Below are positions 29,172 through 38,277 of a stretch of 64,000 nt of DNA, piece after piece. A model generated the notes under the pieces. That model searched no databases and was not told where the DNA came from. It saw only the letters and a list, made by a program, of their open reading frames with translations. Location of the stretch: contig NZ_WJIE01000001.1 in the NCBI RefSeq assembly GCF_009649845.1, forward strand, positions 1,349,054 to 1,413,053. Reading direction: 5' to 3'. Each line of letters opens with the position of its first letter. The stretch's first letter is position 1. This DNA is from Polyangium spumosum. Lineage in GTDB: Bacteria > Myxococcota_A > Polyangia > Polyangiales > Polyangiaceae. The position numbers and the translations under genes are program-made.

Positions 29172-30620
29172 ATGCGTATCACCCTCGTGAACGTCGCTTA
29201 CCTCGTCGCGAGCCTGCTGTTCGTGATGTCCCTCCGCGGGCTCAGCGCGCAGCAGACGGCTCGCCGCGGCAACCTCCTCGGCACGCTCGGCATGTTGCTC
29301 GCGGTCGCCGTCACGCTCGGCGCCGTCGTGGCGCCCGAGAACACGAGCCTCGCAGCGGGCCCCTCGGATCTCGGCCTGCTCGGCGGGGCGATCGGCGTGG
29401 GCGCCGTGATCGGCGCGGTGCTCGCGGCGCGCGTCGCCATGACGAGCATGCCCGAGCTCGTGGCCGTCCTGCACAGCTTCGTCGGCGCGGCCGCGGCGCT
29501 CGTCGGCATCGCGAGCGAGATGAACGGCGTGCGCGAAGGTGGAGCGCCGGACGTCGCGCACCACGTGGAGATCCACGCGGGCGTGTTCATCGGCGCGATC
29601 ACCTTCACCGGCTCGGTCATCGCGTTCCTCAAGCTGCGCGGCACGCTCGGCTCGAAGCCGCTCGTGATCCCGGGCCGGCACGCGCTGAACGCGGCGATGG
29701 TCTTCGCCTGTGTCTTCCTCGCGGTCGCGGCCTTCCGCGGCGGCGCGGACGTGCGCGTGCCCTACCTGCTCGTCTCCACGGGCGTCGCGAGCGTGCTCGG
29801 CGCGCACCTCGTGCTCGCGATCGGCGGCGGCGACATGCCCGTCGTCGTCTCGCTCCTGAACAGCTACTCGGGCTGGGCGGCGTCCGCGGCGGGCTTCATG
29901 CTCGGCAACGACCTGCTCATCGTGACCGGCGCGCTCGTCGGCAGCTCCGGCGCGATCCTGAGCTTCATCATGTGCAAGGCCATGAACCGCTCCATCTGGA
30001 ACGTGGTCTTCGCGGGCTTCGGCGAGCAGGGCGGCGCGGTGCCCGCGGCGAAGAAGGGCGAGCCTGCCAAGAAGGTGAACGAGACGAACATCGACGGCGC
30101 GGCCGATCTCCTGCTCGGCGCGAAGAACGTGATCGTCGTGCCGGGTTACGGCATGGCCGTCGCGCAGGCGCAACACGCGGTCAAGGAGATCACGACGCTG
30201 CTCGAGCAGCGCGGCACGAAGGCGCGCTACGCCATCCACCCCGTCGCGGGCCGCCTGCCCGGGCACATGAACGTGCTGCTCGCCGAGGCCAACGTCTCCT
30301 ACGAGGCCGTCAAGGAGATGGAGGAGATCAACGAGGACTTCGAGCAGACCGACGTCGTCGTCGTCATCGGCGCGAACGACATCGTCAACCCGAGCGCGCT
30401 CGATGATCCCGCGAGCCCGATCTACGGCATGCCCGTGCTCGAGGTGTGGAAGGCCGGGCGCGTGATCATGCTGAAGCGCGGCATGGCCGCGGGGTACGCG
30501 GGCGTCGACAACCCGCTCTGCTACCTCGACAACACGCTCATGCTCTTCGGCGACGCGAAGGCGAGCGTGCAGAAGCTGCTCTCCGCGCTCTCCTCCCGCG
30601 CGGAACAACAAGCGGCCTGA
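29172..30620 (+). CDS. pntB: NAD(P) transhydrogenase subunit beta
   Basis: A 482-aa beta subunit. The N-terminal 280 residues have about nine helices of domain II, forming the proton channel with PntA. The C-terminal about 190 residues are the NADP(H)-binding domain III: VPGYGMAVAQAQHAV, YAIHPVAGRLPGHMNVLLAEA, VVVIGANDIVNPSALDDPASPIYGMPVLE, and KRGMAAGYAGVDNPL. Start at 29172, 7 bp after pntA, in an evident operon. Together they use the proton gradient to make NADPH. The length matches the family. Confidence 0.96.
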   Translation: MRITLVNVAYLVASLLFVMSLRGLSAQQTARRGNLLGTLGMLLAVAVTLGAVVAPENTSLAAGPSDLGLLGGAIGVGAVIGAVLAARVAMTSMPELVAVLHSFVGAAAALVGIASEMNGVREGGAPDVAHHVEIHAGVFIGAITFTGSVIAFLKLRGTLGSKPLVIPGRHALNAAMVFACVFLAVAAFRGGADVRVPYLLVSTGVASVLGAHLVLAIGGGDMPVVVSLLNSYSGWAASAAGFMLGNDLLIVTGALVGSSGAILSFIMCKAMNRSIWNVVFAGFGEQGGAVPAAKKGEPAKKVNETNIDGAADLLLGAKNVIVVPGYGMAVAQAQHAVKEITTLLEQRGTKARYAIHPVAGRLPGHMNVLLAEANVSYEAVKEMEEINEDFEQTDVVVVIGANDIVNPSALDDPASPIYGMPVLEVWKAGRVIMLKRGMAAGYAGVDNPLCYLDNTLMLFGDAKASVQKLLSALSSRAEQQAA

Positions 30621-30658
30621 GCACGGCCGCGCGACGCACGAAGCACCTCTCCTGGATC

Positions 30659-31462
30659 ATGAGCGACCTCGACCTCGAACGAGCCGTCGCCACGGCGCGG
30701 GCCGCGGCAGAGGCCGCGGCGGCGGCGAGCCTCGTGCACTTTCGAAGCGGCGTCCGTGTCGAGACGAAGCCCGATCGGACGCCCGTCACCGCCGCGGATC
30801 GTGACGCCGAGGCGGCCATCTTCGCGGTCATCCGCGCAGAGTTCCCCGATCACGCGCTGCTCGGCGAGGAGACGGGCGCGCACGAGGGCGCGGACCGAGA
30901 GGCCCGATGGATCGTCGATCCGCTCGACGGCACGCGGGGCTTCTCGCGCGGCGGCTCGTTCTGGGGGCCGCTCGTGGCCCTCGAGCTTCGTGGCGTCGTC
31001 GTGGCGGGCGCGATGGCCCTGCCCGCGCTCGGCGAGACGTACTGGGCCGGGCGGGGCCTCGGCGCGTTCCGCCGCGTGGGCGACGCGCCCGCGGAGCGCC
31101 TCTCCGTCTCGGGTATCGCGGACCTCGCCGACGCCACGCTCTCCCTCGGCGAGCCCCGCTGCCTGCTCGCCCCGCCCCTAGGCGAGCGGGTGACGCGCCT
31201 CGCGCTCGCGGCGGCGCAGGCCCGCTGTTACGGCGACCTCGCCGGCGCGGCGCTCGTGCTCACGGGACGGGCCGAGGCCTGGATCGAGGCGGGCGTGAAG
31301 ATATGGGACATCGCCGCGCTCGCCGTGCTCGTCGAGGAGGCCGGCGGCCGGTTCACCGATTTCGAGGGCCGCCCCAGCGTCGCCTCGGGCCATTGCGTGG
31401 CCTCGAATGGGAAGCTCCACGCGGAGATCCTCGCCGCGCTCCGCGCGGACGGTTTTTCCTGA
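30659..31462 (+). CDS. inositol-monophosphatase-family phosphatase (histidinol-phosphatase-like)
   Basis: A 267-aa Mg-dependent phosphomonoesterase of the IMPase superfamily. Motifs: GEETG (metal-binding Glu pair, about 63), DPLDGTRGF (metal ligands, about 87), and WDIAALAVLVEEAGG (metal-binding Asp, about 218). Substrate classes in the family include inositol phosphates, histidinol phosphate, PAP and fructose-1,6-bisphosphate; FxRGGxFWGPLVAL next to the DPLDG motif is like the histidinol-phosphatase/IMPase-like branch, but assignment is uncertain. The ATG at 30659 is 38 bp after pntB, so it may share its transcript. Confidence 0.88.
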   Translation: MSDLDLERAVATARAAAEAAAAASLVHFRSGVRVETKPDRTPVTAADRDAEAAIFAVIRAEFPDHALLGEETGAHEGADREARWIVDPLDGTRGFSRGGSFWGPLVALELRGVVVAGAMALPALGETYWAGRGLGAFRRVGDAPAERLSVSGIADLADATLSLGEPRCLLAPPLGERVTRLALAAAQARCYGDLAGAALVLTGRAEAWIEAGVKIWDIAALAVLVEEAGGRFTDFEGRPSVASGHCVASNGKLHAEILAALRADGFS

Positions 31463-31472
31463 ACGATCATTC

Positions 31473-32657
31473 CTACGGCCGGGGCAGGTGAATCTCCGCG
31501 CTCGCCCACGACGACGGCGGCGCGTGGCCTCCCGTGAAGAGCGCCGATCCGTCCTCGAGCAGCGCCGCCGCGAGCGAGCTGCGCGGGGTGTCGAGCGAGG
31601 GCGCGCGGCTCCACGTGTTCGCCGCAGGATCGAAGAGCTCCACCGAGGCGAGCGTATGGCCGTCGTCATCCTCGCCGCCGGCCACGAGCACGCGCCCGTC
31701 GGGCAGGCCGACGAGGGCACTCCCGAAGCGCGTCTCCGCCATCGGCGCCACGCTCGACCACGTGTTCGTCGCGGGGTTCCAGCGCTCCGCCGTCGCCACC
31801 GCGTGCACACCGACGATACCTCCCGCGACGAGGACCCCGCCGTCGTCGAGCAGCGCCGCGACGTGCCCGCCGCGCCGCGCCCGCAGAGACCCCGCTTGTT
31901 GCCATCGATCGAGGCTCGGGTGGTAAATCTCCGCGGTCGCGAGCCGCGCCGCGCCCCCGACGCCCGCGGCGACGAGGACGTTTCCGTCCGCGAGCGCGGT
32001 CGCCGTGAACTCGGAGCGCGGCGCGACCATCGGCGCGGCTGGACGGAAGGCGCCGGTGGCCGGGTCGAACACGTCGACGAGCGCGACGGTCCGCGCGCCG
32101 TCGTATCCACCGGCGACGAGCACGCGGCCGTCCGGTAACGACGCCGCGGCGTGGTAGATCCGCGGCACGCGCATCGAGCCGACGCGCTGGAAGGTATTCG
32201 ACGCGGGATCGAAGACCTCCGCGGTCTCCGTCGGATCCCCCGGGGCCCGCTCGCCGCCGGCGACGAGCACGCGCCCGTCGTCGAGCAAAACCGCAATGTG
32301 ATGCGCCCGCGGCTCCGAGGACGCCCCGACGGGGACGAAGCGCGCGGCGGCGGGATCGTATACCTCCGCGGAGGCGAGGTACGAATCGCCGTCGAGGCCG
32401 CCGACGAGGAGGACGCGGCCGTCGGCGAGCGTCGTCGCGGTATGGGCGCGGCGCGCGGTGGTCATCGTGGCGACGCGGAAGGTGCGGCCCTGGTCGTCGC
32501 GTGGGGAATGAATACGGGGCAGGAGCAGGCGTGCGGGCGCGGGCAATCGCGGGGGGCGGAGGCCGCCGGGCCCCGAAGCGCCATACGCGGGCAGCGCAGG
32601 ATGGAGGAGCACGAGTCCGAGGGCGAGGACCAGGGAGCGGGCGTGAGGGTGACGCAT
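31473..32657 (-). CDS. secreted kelch-repeat protein
   Basis: A 394-aa exported protein with a signal peptide (LVLALGLVLLHPALPAYG about 10-28). Six kelch-type units of about 50 residues, each with DGRVLVAGG (or LLVGG/VVAAG variants), an aromatic and a PAxxxxxPVGS-type turn, suggesting a six-bladed beta-propeller on the cell surface. Repeats start about residues 66, 115, 165, 215, 265 and 315. Start at 32657 avoids a long N-terminal extension without a signal. Convergent with the phosphatase gene (10 bp). Binding function likely; ligand unknown. Confidence 0.88.
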   Translation of the reverse strand: MRHPHARSLVLALGLVLLHPALPAYGASGPGGLRPPRLPAPARLLLPRIHSPRDDQGRTFRVATMTTARRAHTATTLADGRVLLVGGLDGDSYLASAEVYDPAAARFVPVGASSEPRAHHIAVLLDDGRVLVAGGERAPGDPTETAEVFDPASNTFQRVGSMRVPRIYHAAASLPDGRVLVAGGYDGARTVALVDVFDPATGAFRPAAPMVAPRSEFTATALADGNVLVAAGVGGAARLATAEIYHPSLDRWQQAGSLRARRGGHVAALLDDGGVLVAGGIVGVHAVATAERWNPATNTWSSVAPMAETRFGSALVGLPDGRVLVAGGEDDDGHTLASVELFDPAANTWSRAPSLDTPRSSLAAALLEDGSALFTGGHAPPSSWASAEIHLPRP

Positions 32658-32782
32658 TTCTCTCGCCCCGCACGGCCTGGCAAGAGCCGCGCCCGCTCTG
32701 AACCGTGCCCCGCGCTTGACCGAAGGCCGCGCTCGGGCGCATCGTCCTTGCTGGGGGACGGAAAGAGGAGGAGAACGACGAC

Positions 32783-33607
32783 ATGCCGGCACGAGGAAGG
32801 AAGGTGCTCGTCACGGGCGCGACGGACGGTATCGGGCGCGCCACGGCGAAGCTGCTCCTCGAGCGGGGCGGCGAGGTGATTCTCCACGGGCGCTCCTCGG
32901 AGAAGGTCCGCGAGCTCGCGCTGGAATTCGAGCTCCTCACGGGCACCCGTCCGCGCCACGTCGTCTCGGATCTGAGCTCGCTCGCGTCCGTGGCGGCGAT
33001 GGTCCGCGCCCTCGCCGCGGAGCTCACCGAAATCGACGTCCTCGTGAACAACGCGGGCGTGGGCGCGGGCGCGAAAGGAGACGCGCGGGAGGTGACCGGA
33101 GACGGCCACGAGAAGCGCTTCGCGGTGAACTACCTGGCGCCCGTCGCGCTCACCGAGCTCTGGCTCTCGCTCTGCCAGCGCCCGCCGCGGGTCATCGTGA
33201 ACGTGGCCTCCGCGGGGCAGGAGGCGCTCGATTTCGACGATCTGATGACCACGATGGAGTACGAGGGGCTACGCGCCTATCGAAGGAGCAAGCTCGCGCT
33301 CGTCATGTGGACGTTCGATCTCGCGCAGAAATACCCCGATATCGCGATCAACGCGCTGCACCCGGGCTCGATGCTGGACACCAAGATCGTGCGCGAGACG
33401 TTCGGCCAGCCCTGGGGCAAGCCGGAGGACGGCGCGCGCGCGATCCGGCTCCTCATCGAGCGCTCGCTCTCGGATCAGATCACCGGCGAATACTTCGACG
33501 TCGAGCGCCCCGCGCGCGCGAACGCGCAGGCCTACGACGACCGCGCCCGGGCGGCCCTCCGCCGCGCCACGGAAGCCCTGCTCGCCCCCGTCCTCGCGAC
33601 CCGCTGA
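32783..33607 (+). CDS. short-chain dehydrogenase/reductase
   Basis: A 274-aa SDR oxidoreductase. Rossmann glycine motif TGATDGIGRATA (about 12), NNAGVGAG (about 91), and the catalytic Tyr/Lys as YRRSK (about 172-176), with SAG near 136 supplying Ser. Resembles the retinol-dehydrogenase/protochlorophyllide-reductase-like branch by its layout. A TTGACC box (about 32717) with an 18-bp spacer to CATCGT is a weak promoter candidate. Divergent from the kelch gene. Substrate unknown. Confidence 0.9.
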   Translation: MPARGRKVLVTGATDGIGRATAKLLLERGGEVILHGRSSEKVRELALEFELLTGTRPRHVVSDLSSLASVAAMVRALAAELTEIDVLVNNAGVGAGAKGDAREVTGDGHEKRFAVNYLAPVALTELWLSLCQRPPRVIVNVASAGQEALDFDDLMTTMEYEGLRAYRRSKLALVMWTFDLAQKYPDIAINALHPGSMLDTKIVRETFGQPWGKPEDGARAIRLLIERSLSDQITGEYFDVERPARANAQAYDDRARAALRRATEALLAPVLATR

Positions 33608-33865
33608 CCCCCTCGAGCCAGCCTTCTTTTTTGCCCTCGGCGGCCGAGGCGCTCGGATCACGCGTCTTCGGGAACCTTGGGTCCGAGCCGCTGTCGCTGC
33701 CTCCGAGCAGGGAGAGAGTGGCGGTCGAATGCGGGGCTCGGCCCCTTCGATCGGGCTCCCTCGAGAAAGAAAACAGGCTCCGAGCACGAAAATAACCCCC
33801 CGAGCCTCTCGCGGGGGCATTTGCCCGCCTCGGCGGGACGGCACGGCAGGAAAGGCTGGCTCACC

Positions 33866-35902
33866 ATGGAAGGCAAGCAAAAGGTCGCGCTCACGTTCGC
33901 GCTGTACCAGAATGACGCGCTCGTCCGTCGAGAGACGGTCACGCAGGACATCGTCAAGGTCGGAAAGGACCCGAAGAGCCACCTCCGGGTGGACGACGAG
34001 CTCGCCTCGCGTATGCACGCCGTCATCGAGGTCGCGTCGCCCGAGGACATCACCCTCATCGACCTCGGCAACGAGCCCGGCACGCTCGTCAATGGCGCGC
34101 GGATCAACAAGACGAAGGTCAAGGCGGGGGATCAGCTCCAGATCGGCGGCACGAGGCTCGTGCTCGAGAAGGCCGAGGCCGTGGCCGTCGCGGCCGGGGC
34201 GGCGAGATCCGGGGCAAACCCGTTCGCCGCGCCCTCGGCGAACCCGTTCGGCGCGCCCGCGGCCTCCGCGTCGTTTGGCGGAGCGAACCCGTTCGGCGCG
34301 GCGCCCGCGGCGAGCCCGTTCGGCGGCGATCCGTTTGGCATGCAAAACCCGTTCGCGCAGCCGAAGGCGCCCGCGCACGACGAGGTGCCGCACGACGCGC
34401 CCGAGGGTTCGTACACGTACCAGCTCGTCAAGAGCGGCCCGGACGTCCCGACGGAGGAGCTCGAGACGCCGTCCGCGTCGGTCGAGGTGATGGTGATGTG
34501 GGATCAGATGATCCTGAACGTCGCGCACCTGACGCCGCCGCGCTCGTATTACGTGGGCGAGGAGGAGACGAAAAACGTCAAGTGTGATTACTTCGTCCCC
34601 CAGGAGAAACTCGGCGCGACGCGCGCGCCGGTGGTGCTCGCGGAGAAGGGTGGGGCTGTCTCGGTGGTGCTCCTGCCGCGGGCGAAGGGCACGATCGAGA
34701 TCGCGGGCCAGCCGAAGATGACGGTGCAGCAGGCGATCGACAGCGGCAAGACGCAGCCGTGCGCCGAGCTCTCGGGCGCATTCCAGATGGCGCTGCCGCC
34801 CGGATCGAAGGCGCGGATCGAGGTGGACGGGCTGATCTTCCAGGTCTCGACGGTGAACGCGGGCCGCGTCGTCGCGGGTCACGTGCAGCTCGACACGACG
34901 AATTACCTTTATCAGGGGCTCTCGGCGGCCGTGCACGTGGGCCTGCTCGCCGCGATGGCGTTTTTCATGCCGCCGCTCGGCGCGACGGACGGTGACGGCA
35001 TCTCGGACGATCAGAAGTACATGCTCCAGCAATACCTCGCCGCCGCGGCGGAGAAGGAGCTGGAGGAGAAGCAGACCGAGATGACGGCCGAGAACAACGC
35101 CGACAACAAGGAGGGCGGCACCGGCACGAAGGCGAAGGGCGAGGAGGGTTCGATGGGGAACCCGACCACGAAGGCGTCGGGCAACCGTTATGGCGTGCAG
35201 GGCCCGCAGGACAACCCCGATCCGCACATCGCGCGGCAAGCGGCGCTGCGCGACGCGGCGGAGTTCGGCATGATCGGCCTGCTCAACGCGGGCGCCGGCG
35301 GCGATCCGAATGCGCCGACGGCCCCGTGGGGCCGCGACGATTCGCTCGGCAACGACGCGCTGTCGGCCCGCGGCAACATGTGGGGCGACAACATCGGCGA
35401 CTCGTTCGGCGCGGGCGGCCTCGGTTTGTCCGGTATCGGCGAGGGCGGCGGAGGTCGCGGCGAGGGTATCGGCCTCGGCTCGATCGGCACGATCGGCCAC
35501 GGCGCGGGCACGGGCCCGGGCCAGGGCTTCGGCAATGGGCACGGCAAGCTGTCGGGCTCGCACCGCACGAAGCCGCCGCAGGTTCGAATGGGCGCGACGA
35601 GCGTGAGCGGTCGCCTGCCGCCCGAGGTCATCCAGCGCATCGTGCGCCAGAACTTCGGCCGGTTCCGCCTGTGTTACGAGAATGGCCTGCGGAACAACCC
35701 GAACCTGCAGGGGCGCGTGGGGGTTCGTTTCGTCATCGGCCGCGACGGCGCGGTCTCGAACGTGGGCAATGGCGGCTCGGACATGCCGGACGGCGGCGTG
35801 GTGTCCTGCGTGGTCCGCGCCTTTTATGGTCTGTCCTTCCCGCAGCCGGAGGGCGGCATCGTGACGGTCGTCTATCCGATCATGTTCAGCCCCGGCGGCT
35901 GA
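33866..35902 (+). CDS. FHA-domain protein with AgmX/PglI C-terminus (GltG-like)
   Basis: A 678-aa protein. The start at 33866 gives N-terminal FHA domain about 8-98 (VKVGKDPKSHLRVDDELASRMHAVIEV holds the phosphothreonine-binding pattern), then an NPFG-rich low-complexity linker (about 115-165), a domain about 200-340, one membrane segment about 350-370 (GLSAAVHVGLLAAMAFFMP), a Glu/Lys coiled region, a very Gly-rich stretch (about 490-560), and a TonB-C-like domain at about 590-678 (GRLPPEVIQRIVRQNFGRFRLCYE, GGVVSCVVRAFYGLSFP). This C-terminal domain is the AgmX/PglI type found in the Myxococcus gliding proteins GltJ and GltG. PglI/GltG has FHA plus TM, as here. It would link cytoplasmic phospho-signals to the envelope. 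It stands alone; no other glt genes are near. Confidence 0.85.
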   Translation: MEGKQKVALTFALYQNDALVRRETVTQDIVKVGKDPKSHLRVDDELASRMHAVIEVASPEDITLIDLGNEPGTLVNGARINKTKVKAGDQLQIGGTRLVLEKAEAVAVAAGAARSGANPFAAPSANPFGAPAASASFGGANPFGAAPAASPFGGDPFGMQNPFAQPKAPAHDEVPHDAPEGSYTYQLVKSGPDVPTEELETPSASVEVMVMWDQMILNVAHLTPPRSYYVGEEETKNVKCDYFVPQEKLGATRAPVVLAEKGGAVSVVLLPRAKGTIEIAGQPKMTVQQAIDSGKTQPCAELSGAFQMALPPGSKARIEVDGLIFQVSTVNAGRVVAGHVQLDTTNYLYQGLSAAVHVGLLAAMAFFMPPLGATDGDGISDDQKYMLQQYLAAAAEKELEEKQTEMTAENNADNKEGGTGTKAKGEEGSMGNPTTKASGNRYGVQGPQDNPDPHIARQAALRDAAEFGMIGLLNAGAGGDPNAPTAPWGRDDSLGNDALSARGNMWGDNIGDSFGAGGLGLSGIGEGGGGRGEGIGLGSIGTIGHGAGTGPGQGFGNGHGKLSGSHRTKPPQVRMGATSVSGRLPPEVIQRIVRQNFGRFRLCYENGLRNNPNLQGRVGVRFVIGRDGAVSNVGNGGSDMPDGGVVSCVVRAFYGLSFPQPEGGIVTVVYPIMFSPGG

Positions 35903-36335
35903 TCGCGGCCCGGGTGGGTGGCGAGGGTGACCGCATTGGCTCGCCTTCGCCCCCACGACCGGAGCACGTCACCCGGAGGAGGTCGTGAGCGTCTCCGGAG
36001 ACCCTTCGACCCCTCCCGAAGAGGGTCGTGACCGTCTCCGGAGACCGTTCGAACCGTCCCGACGAGGGTCACGAGGGACGCGGGGGCGGCGTGGAGGTGC
36101 CTCGGCGAGGGTGGATCCGGCCCGGAGGTCGGGTCGACGCCCGTCGTGAGCTGGTTCGAGGTGTGTCAGGCGACAGGCCAACCCGGGGTGGAGCCGCGTC
36201 GACCTGCCTGCGGAGAGGGGTCGATCTCGCTGGGCCTGGGCCCGTAGGGCCGGAAACACGGTCGGGACCCTGGCGACAGACGGTTCGGTGTGTCTGCCGG
36301 CGCGGGCCTGACCCGGTTGGAGGCTGTCGCGACCC
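35903..36335. repeat. degenerate 43-bp-period repeat array (core about 35975-36300)
   Basis: GGTCGTGA recurs at 35981 and 36024 with a diverged third copy at 36067 (GGTCACGA), a period of 43 bp. Each copy carries the 12-bp palindrome GTCTCCGGAGAC. Further decayed copies are likely: GGTTCGAGGTGTGTC at 36153 and GGTTCGGTGTGTCTG at 36282 are 129 bp apart, three periods. The sequence differs from the array at 13.9 kb but the period is identical. No gene is supported in these 433 bp, and an intergenic repeat is the best description. Confidence 0.65.
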
Positions 36336-37241
36336 TCAGCGGCTCGGCTCGTGGCCTGCCCCTCGAGGGTCGGCGTGCCTGGAGAGCCCGTCGAGCTCGG
36401 CCAGATCCTCGGGGCCCAAGGCGATGGAGGCGCTCGCGAGGTTCTCCCTCAGATGCGTGATGGACGACGTGCCGGGAATGAGCAACACGTTGGGCGACCG
36501 CCGCAGGAGCCACGCGAGCGCCACCTGCATCGGCGTCGCCCCGACACGCGCGGCCACGGCGCTCAGCGCGCTCGATTGCAGCGGCGCAAACCCGCCGAGC
36601 GGGAAGAAGGGCACGTACGCCACGCCGAGCGCGGCGAGCTCGTCGATCACGGCGTCGTCGTGGCGGTGGGCCAGGTTGTAGTAATTCTGCACGCACACGA
36701 TCTCGGCGAGCTTGCGTCCCTCCGCGATCTGCGCGGCCGTGACGTTGCTCAAGCCGATGTGCCGGATGAGCCCGCGGCGCTGGAGCTCGGCGAGGGCCGT
36801 GAGCGGCGCTTCGATGGAGCCTTCCGCGGGGCCCGCGGCGCTGAACATCACGCGGAGGTTCACGACGTCGAGCACGTCCAGGCCGAGGTTCCGGAGGTTG
36901 TCGAAAACCGCGCGCTCGATGTCGGCGGCGGAGGACGCGGGCTCCCACGACCCCGTCGGGCCGCGCACGGCGCCGACCTTCGTGGCGATGACGAGGCCGT
37001 CGCGGTACGGATGCAGCGCCTCGCGGATGATCTCGTTCGTGACGTGGGGGCCGTAGATGTCGCTGGTGTCGACGTGGTCGACGCCCAGAGCGATGGCCTC
37101 GCGCAGCACGGCGACCGCGGCCTTCCGATCCTTCGGGGGACCAAAGGCGTTGGGGCCGGCGAGCTGCATGGCGCCGTAACCGAGGCGACGAACGGTGTGA
37201 GCGCCGAGGCGGTAGGTGTCTGCGATGGGGAGGTCTTTCAT
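36336..37241 (-). CDS. aldo/keto reductase-family oxidoreductase
   Basis: A 301-aa NADPH-dependent AKR, TIM-barrel family. Start at 37241 has AAGGAG 6 nt upstream. GYGAMQLAG begins the fold; DTSDIYGPHVTNE carries the family Asp and Tyr (about 49-55), VIATKVGAV the Lys (about 78). The usual catalytic His (as in DLYQLHR) is not seen: the position reads DVVNLRVMF, a variant common in one AKR subgroup. Cofactor-binding IPGTSSITHL lies near the C-terminus. The LysR gene 107 bp away is divergent and probably controls it. Confidence 0.88.
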   Translation of the reverse strand: MKDLPIADTYRLGAHTVRRLGYGAMQLAGPNAFGPPKDRKAAVAVLREAIALGVDHVDTSDIYGPHVTNEIIREALHPYRDGLVIATKVGAVRGPTGSWEPASSAADIERAVFDNLRNLGLDVLDVVNLRVMFSAAGPAEGSIEAPLTALAELQRRGLIRHIGLSNVTAAQIAEGRKLAEIVCVQNYYNLAHRHDDAVIDELAALGVAYVPFFPLGGFAPLQSSALSAVAARVGATPMQVALAWLLRRSPNVLLIPGTSSITHLRENLASASIALGPEDLAELDGLSRHADPRGAGHEPSR

Positions 37242-37282
37242 GTCGTGCTCCTTGGGAAGGGTGGAGTCGCCGCGGGATTTAC

Positions 37283-37330
37283 GCAGCGATTCGCTGCACG
37301 ACAATCCGTCGCAATCTGCACGGCCTGTGC
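37283..37330. promoter_or_regulatory. dyads between aldo/keto reductase and LysR genes
   Basis: GCAGCG-ATT-CGCTGC (37283-37297) is a perfect 6-bp inverted repeat; GCAC-GGCCT-GTGC (37318-37330) is a second dyad, and TCTGCAC recurs at 37314 and 37336. Such dyads in a divergent LysR/target region are typical operator candidates (LysR binding sites usually contain T-N11-A). Confidence 0.5.
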
Positions 37331-37347
37331 GATGATCTGCACAGCCG

Positions 37348-38247
37348 ATGGATGAACTGGCAGACCTCACCGCCTTCCTGACGGTCGCCCGTGAGGGTGG
37401 CTTTCGCAGCGCCGCCCGTGCGGCGGGCACGAGCGCGTCCCGCATGGGCGACGCGGTTCGTCGACTGGAAGCCCGGCTCGGGGTTCGGCTGCTCCATCGC
37501 ACCACCCGCAGCGTCACACCCACCGACGCGGGAGCGCGCTTGCTCGAGCGGATCGCCCCGGCGCTCGGCGAAGTGCGCGCGGCTCTCGACGTGGTCAACG
37601 ACTTCCGTGATCGCCCCGCGGGTCGTCTGCGGCTCAACGTGCCGACCGTCGCCGCGCGGCTCGTCCTTCCTCGCATCGTGCCGCCCTTCCTCGCGAAGTA
37701 CCCCGACATTTGCCTCGAGGTGAGCGCGGAGGAGCGCCTCGTCGACGTGGTCGCCGAAGGCTTCGACGCCGGCATCCGCTACGAGGACTGGCTCGAGAAG
37801 GACATGGTGGCGGTGCCCATTGGCCCGCGCGTCCAGCGTTACGCCGCAGCCGCGTCGCCCGCGTACCTCTCCCGCCGTGGCACGCCCACCCACCCGCGTG
37901 AGCTGCTCGAACACGATTGCGTGCGGTGGCGCTTCACGAACGGCCCGCTGCATCCGTGGGAGTTCGAACGGGATGGAGAGACCCTCAAAGTCGACCCCAA
38001 AGGCACGCTGGTCGTCCTTTTCGGCGGCGGTACGGAGTTCGCTGTGGAGGCCGCCGTGGCAGGGAGCGGGATCCTCTATCTGTTCGAGGATTGGCTACGG
38101 CCCTTCTTCGAACGAGGAGAGCTCTTGCCCGTGCTCGAGCCGTGGTGGCTGAGCTTCCCGGGGCCTTTTCTCTACTACCCCGGTCGTCGGCACCTCCCGG
38201 CGCCGCTGCGGGCCTTCGTGGACTTCGTCAAGTCGAAGCAGCCGTGA
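37348..38247 (+). CDS. LysR-family transcriptional regulator
   Basis: A 299-aa regulator. N-terminal winged HTH about 1-60 (AFLTVAREGGFRSAARAAGTSASRMGDAVRRLEARLGVRLLHRTTR holds the helices), linker helix, then a substrate-binding domain about 90-295. Divergent from the aldo/keto reductase gene, so it most likely responds to that enzyme's substrate or product. Resembles the CrgA-type LysR group (GxRxLxR in the RTTRSVTPTDAG). Effector unknown. Confidence 0.93.
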   Translation: MDELADLTAFLTVAREGGFRSAARAAGTSASRMGDAVRRLEARLGVRLLHRTTRSVTPTDAGARLLERIAPALGEVRAALDVVNDFRDRPAGRLRLNVPTVAARLVLPRIVPPFLAKYPDICLEVSAEERLVDVVAEGFDAGIRYEDWLEKDMVAVPIGPRVQRYAAAASPAYLSRRGTPTHPRELLEHDCVRWRFTNGPLHPWEFERDGETLKVDPKGTLVVLFGGGTEFAVEAAVAGSGILYLFEDWLRPFFERGELLPVLEPWWLSFPGPFLYYPGRRHLPAPLRAFVDFVKSKQP

Positions 38248-38277
38248 GTGGCCACGGGCCCGCAGACGGGAGCAGGT

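Noticed and set aside
33608-33865. Possible terminator CCTCGG-CGG-CCGAGG after the SDR gene
   Set aside because: Its T-run precedes rather than follows the stem on the plus strand, so it is not a convincing intrinsic terminator; no gene was found in this 258-bp space.
33269-35956. Antisense ORF (895 aa) over the GltG-like gene
   Set aside because: Composition typical of antisense frames; sense gene has FHA and TonB-C-like domains.
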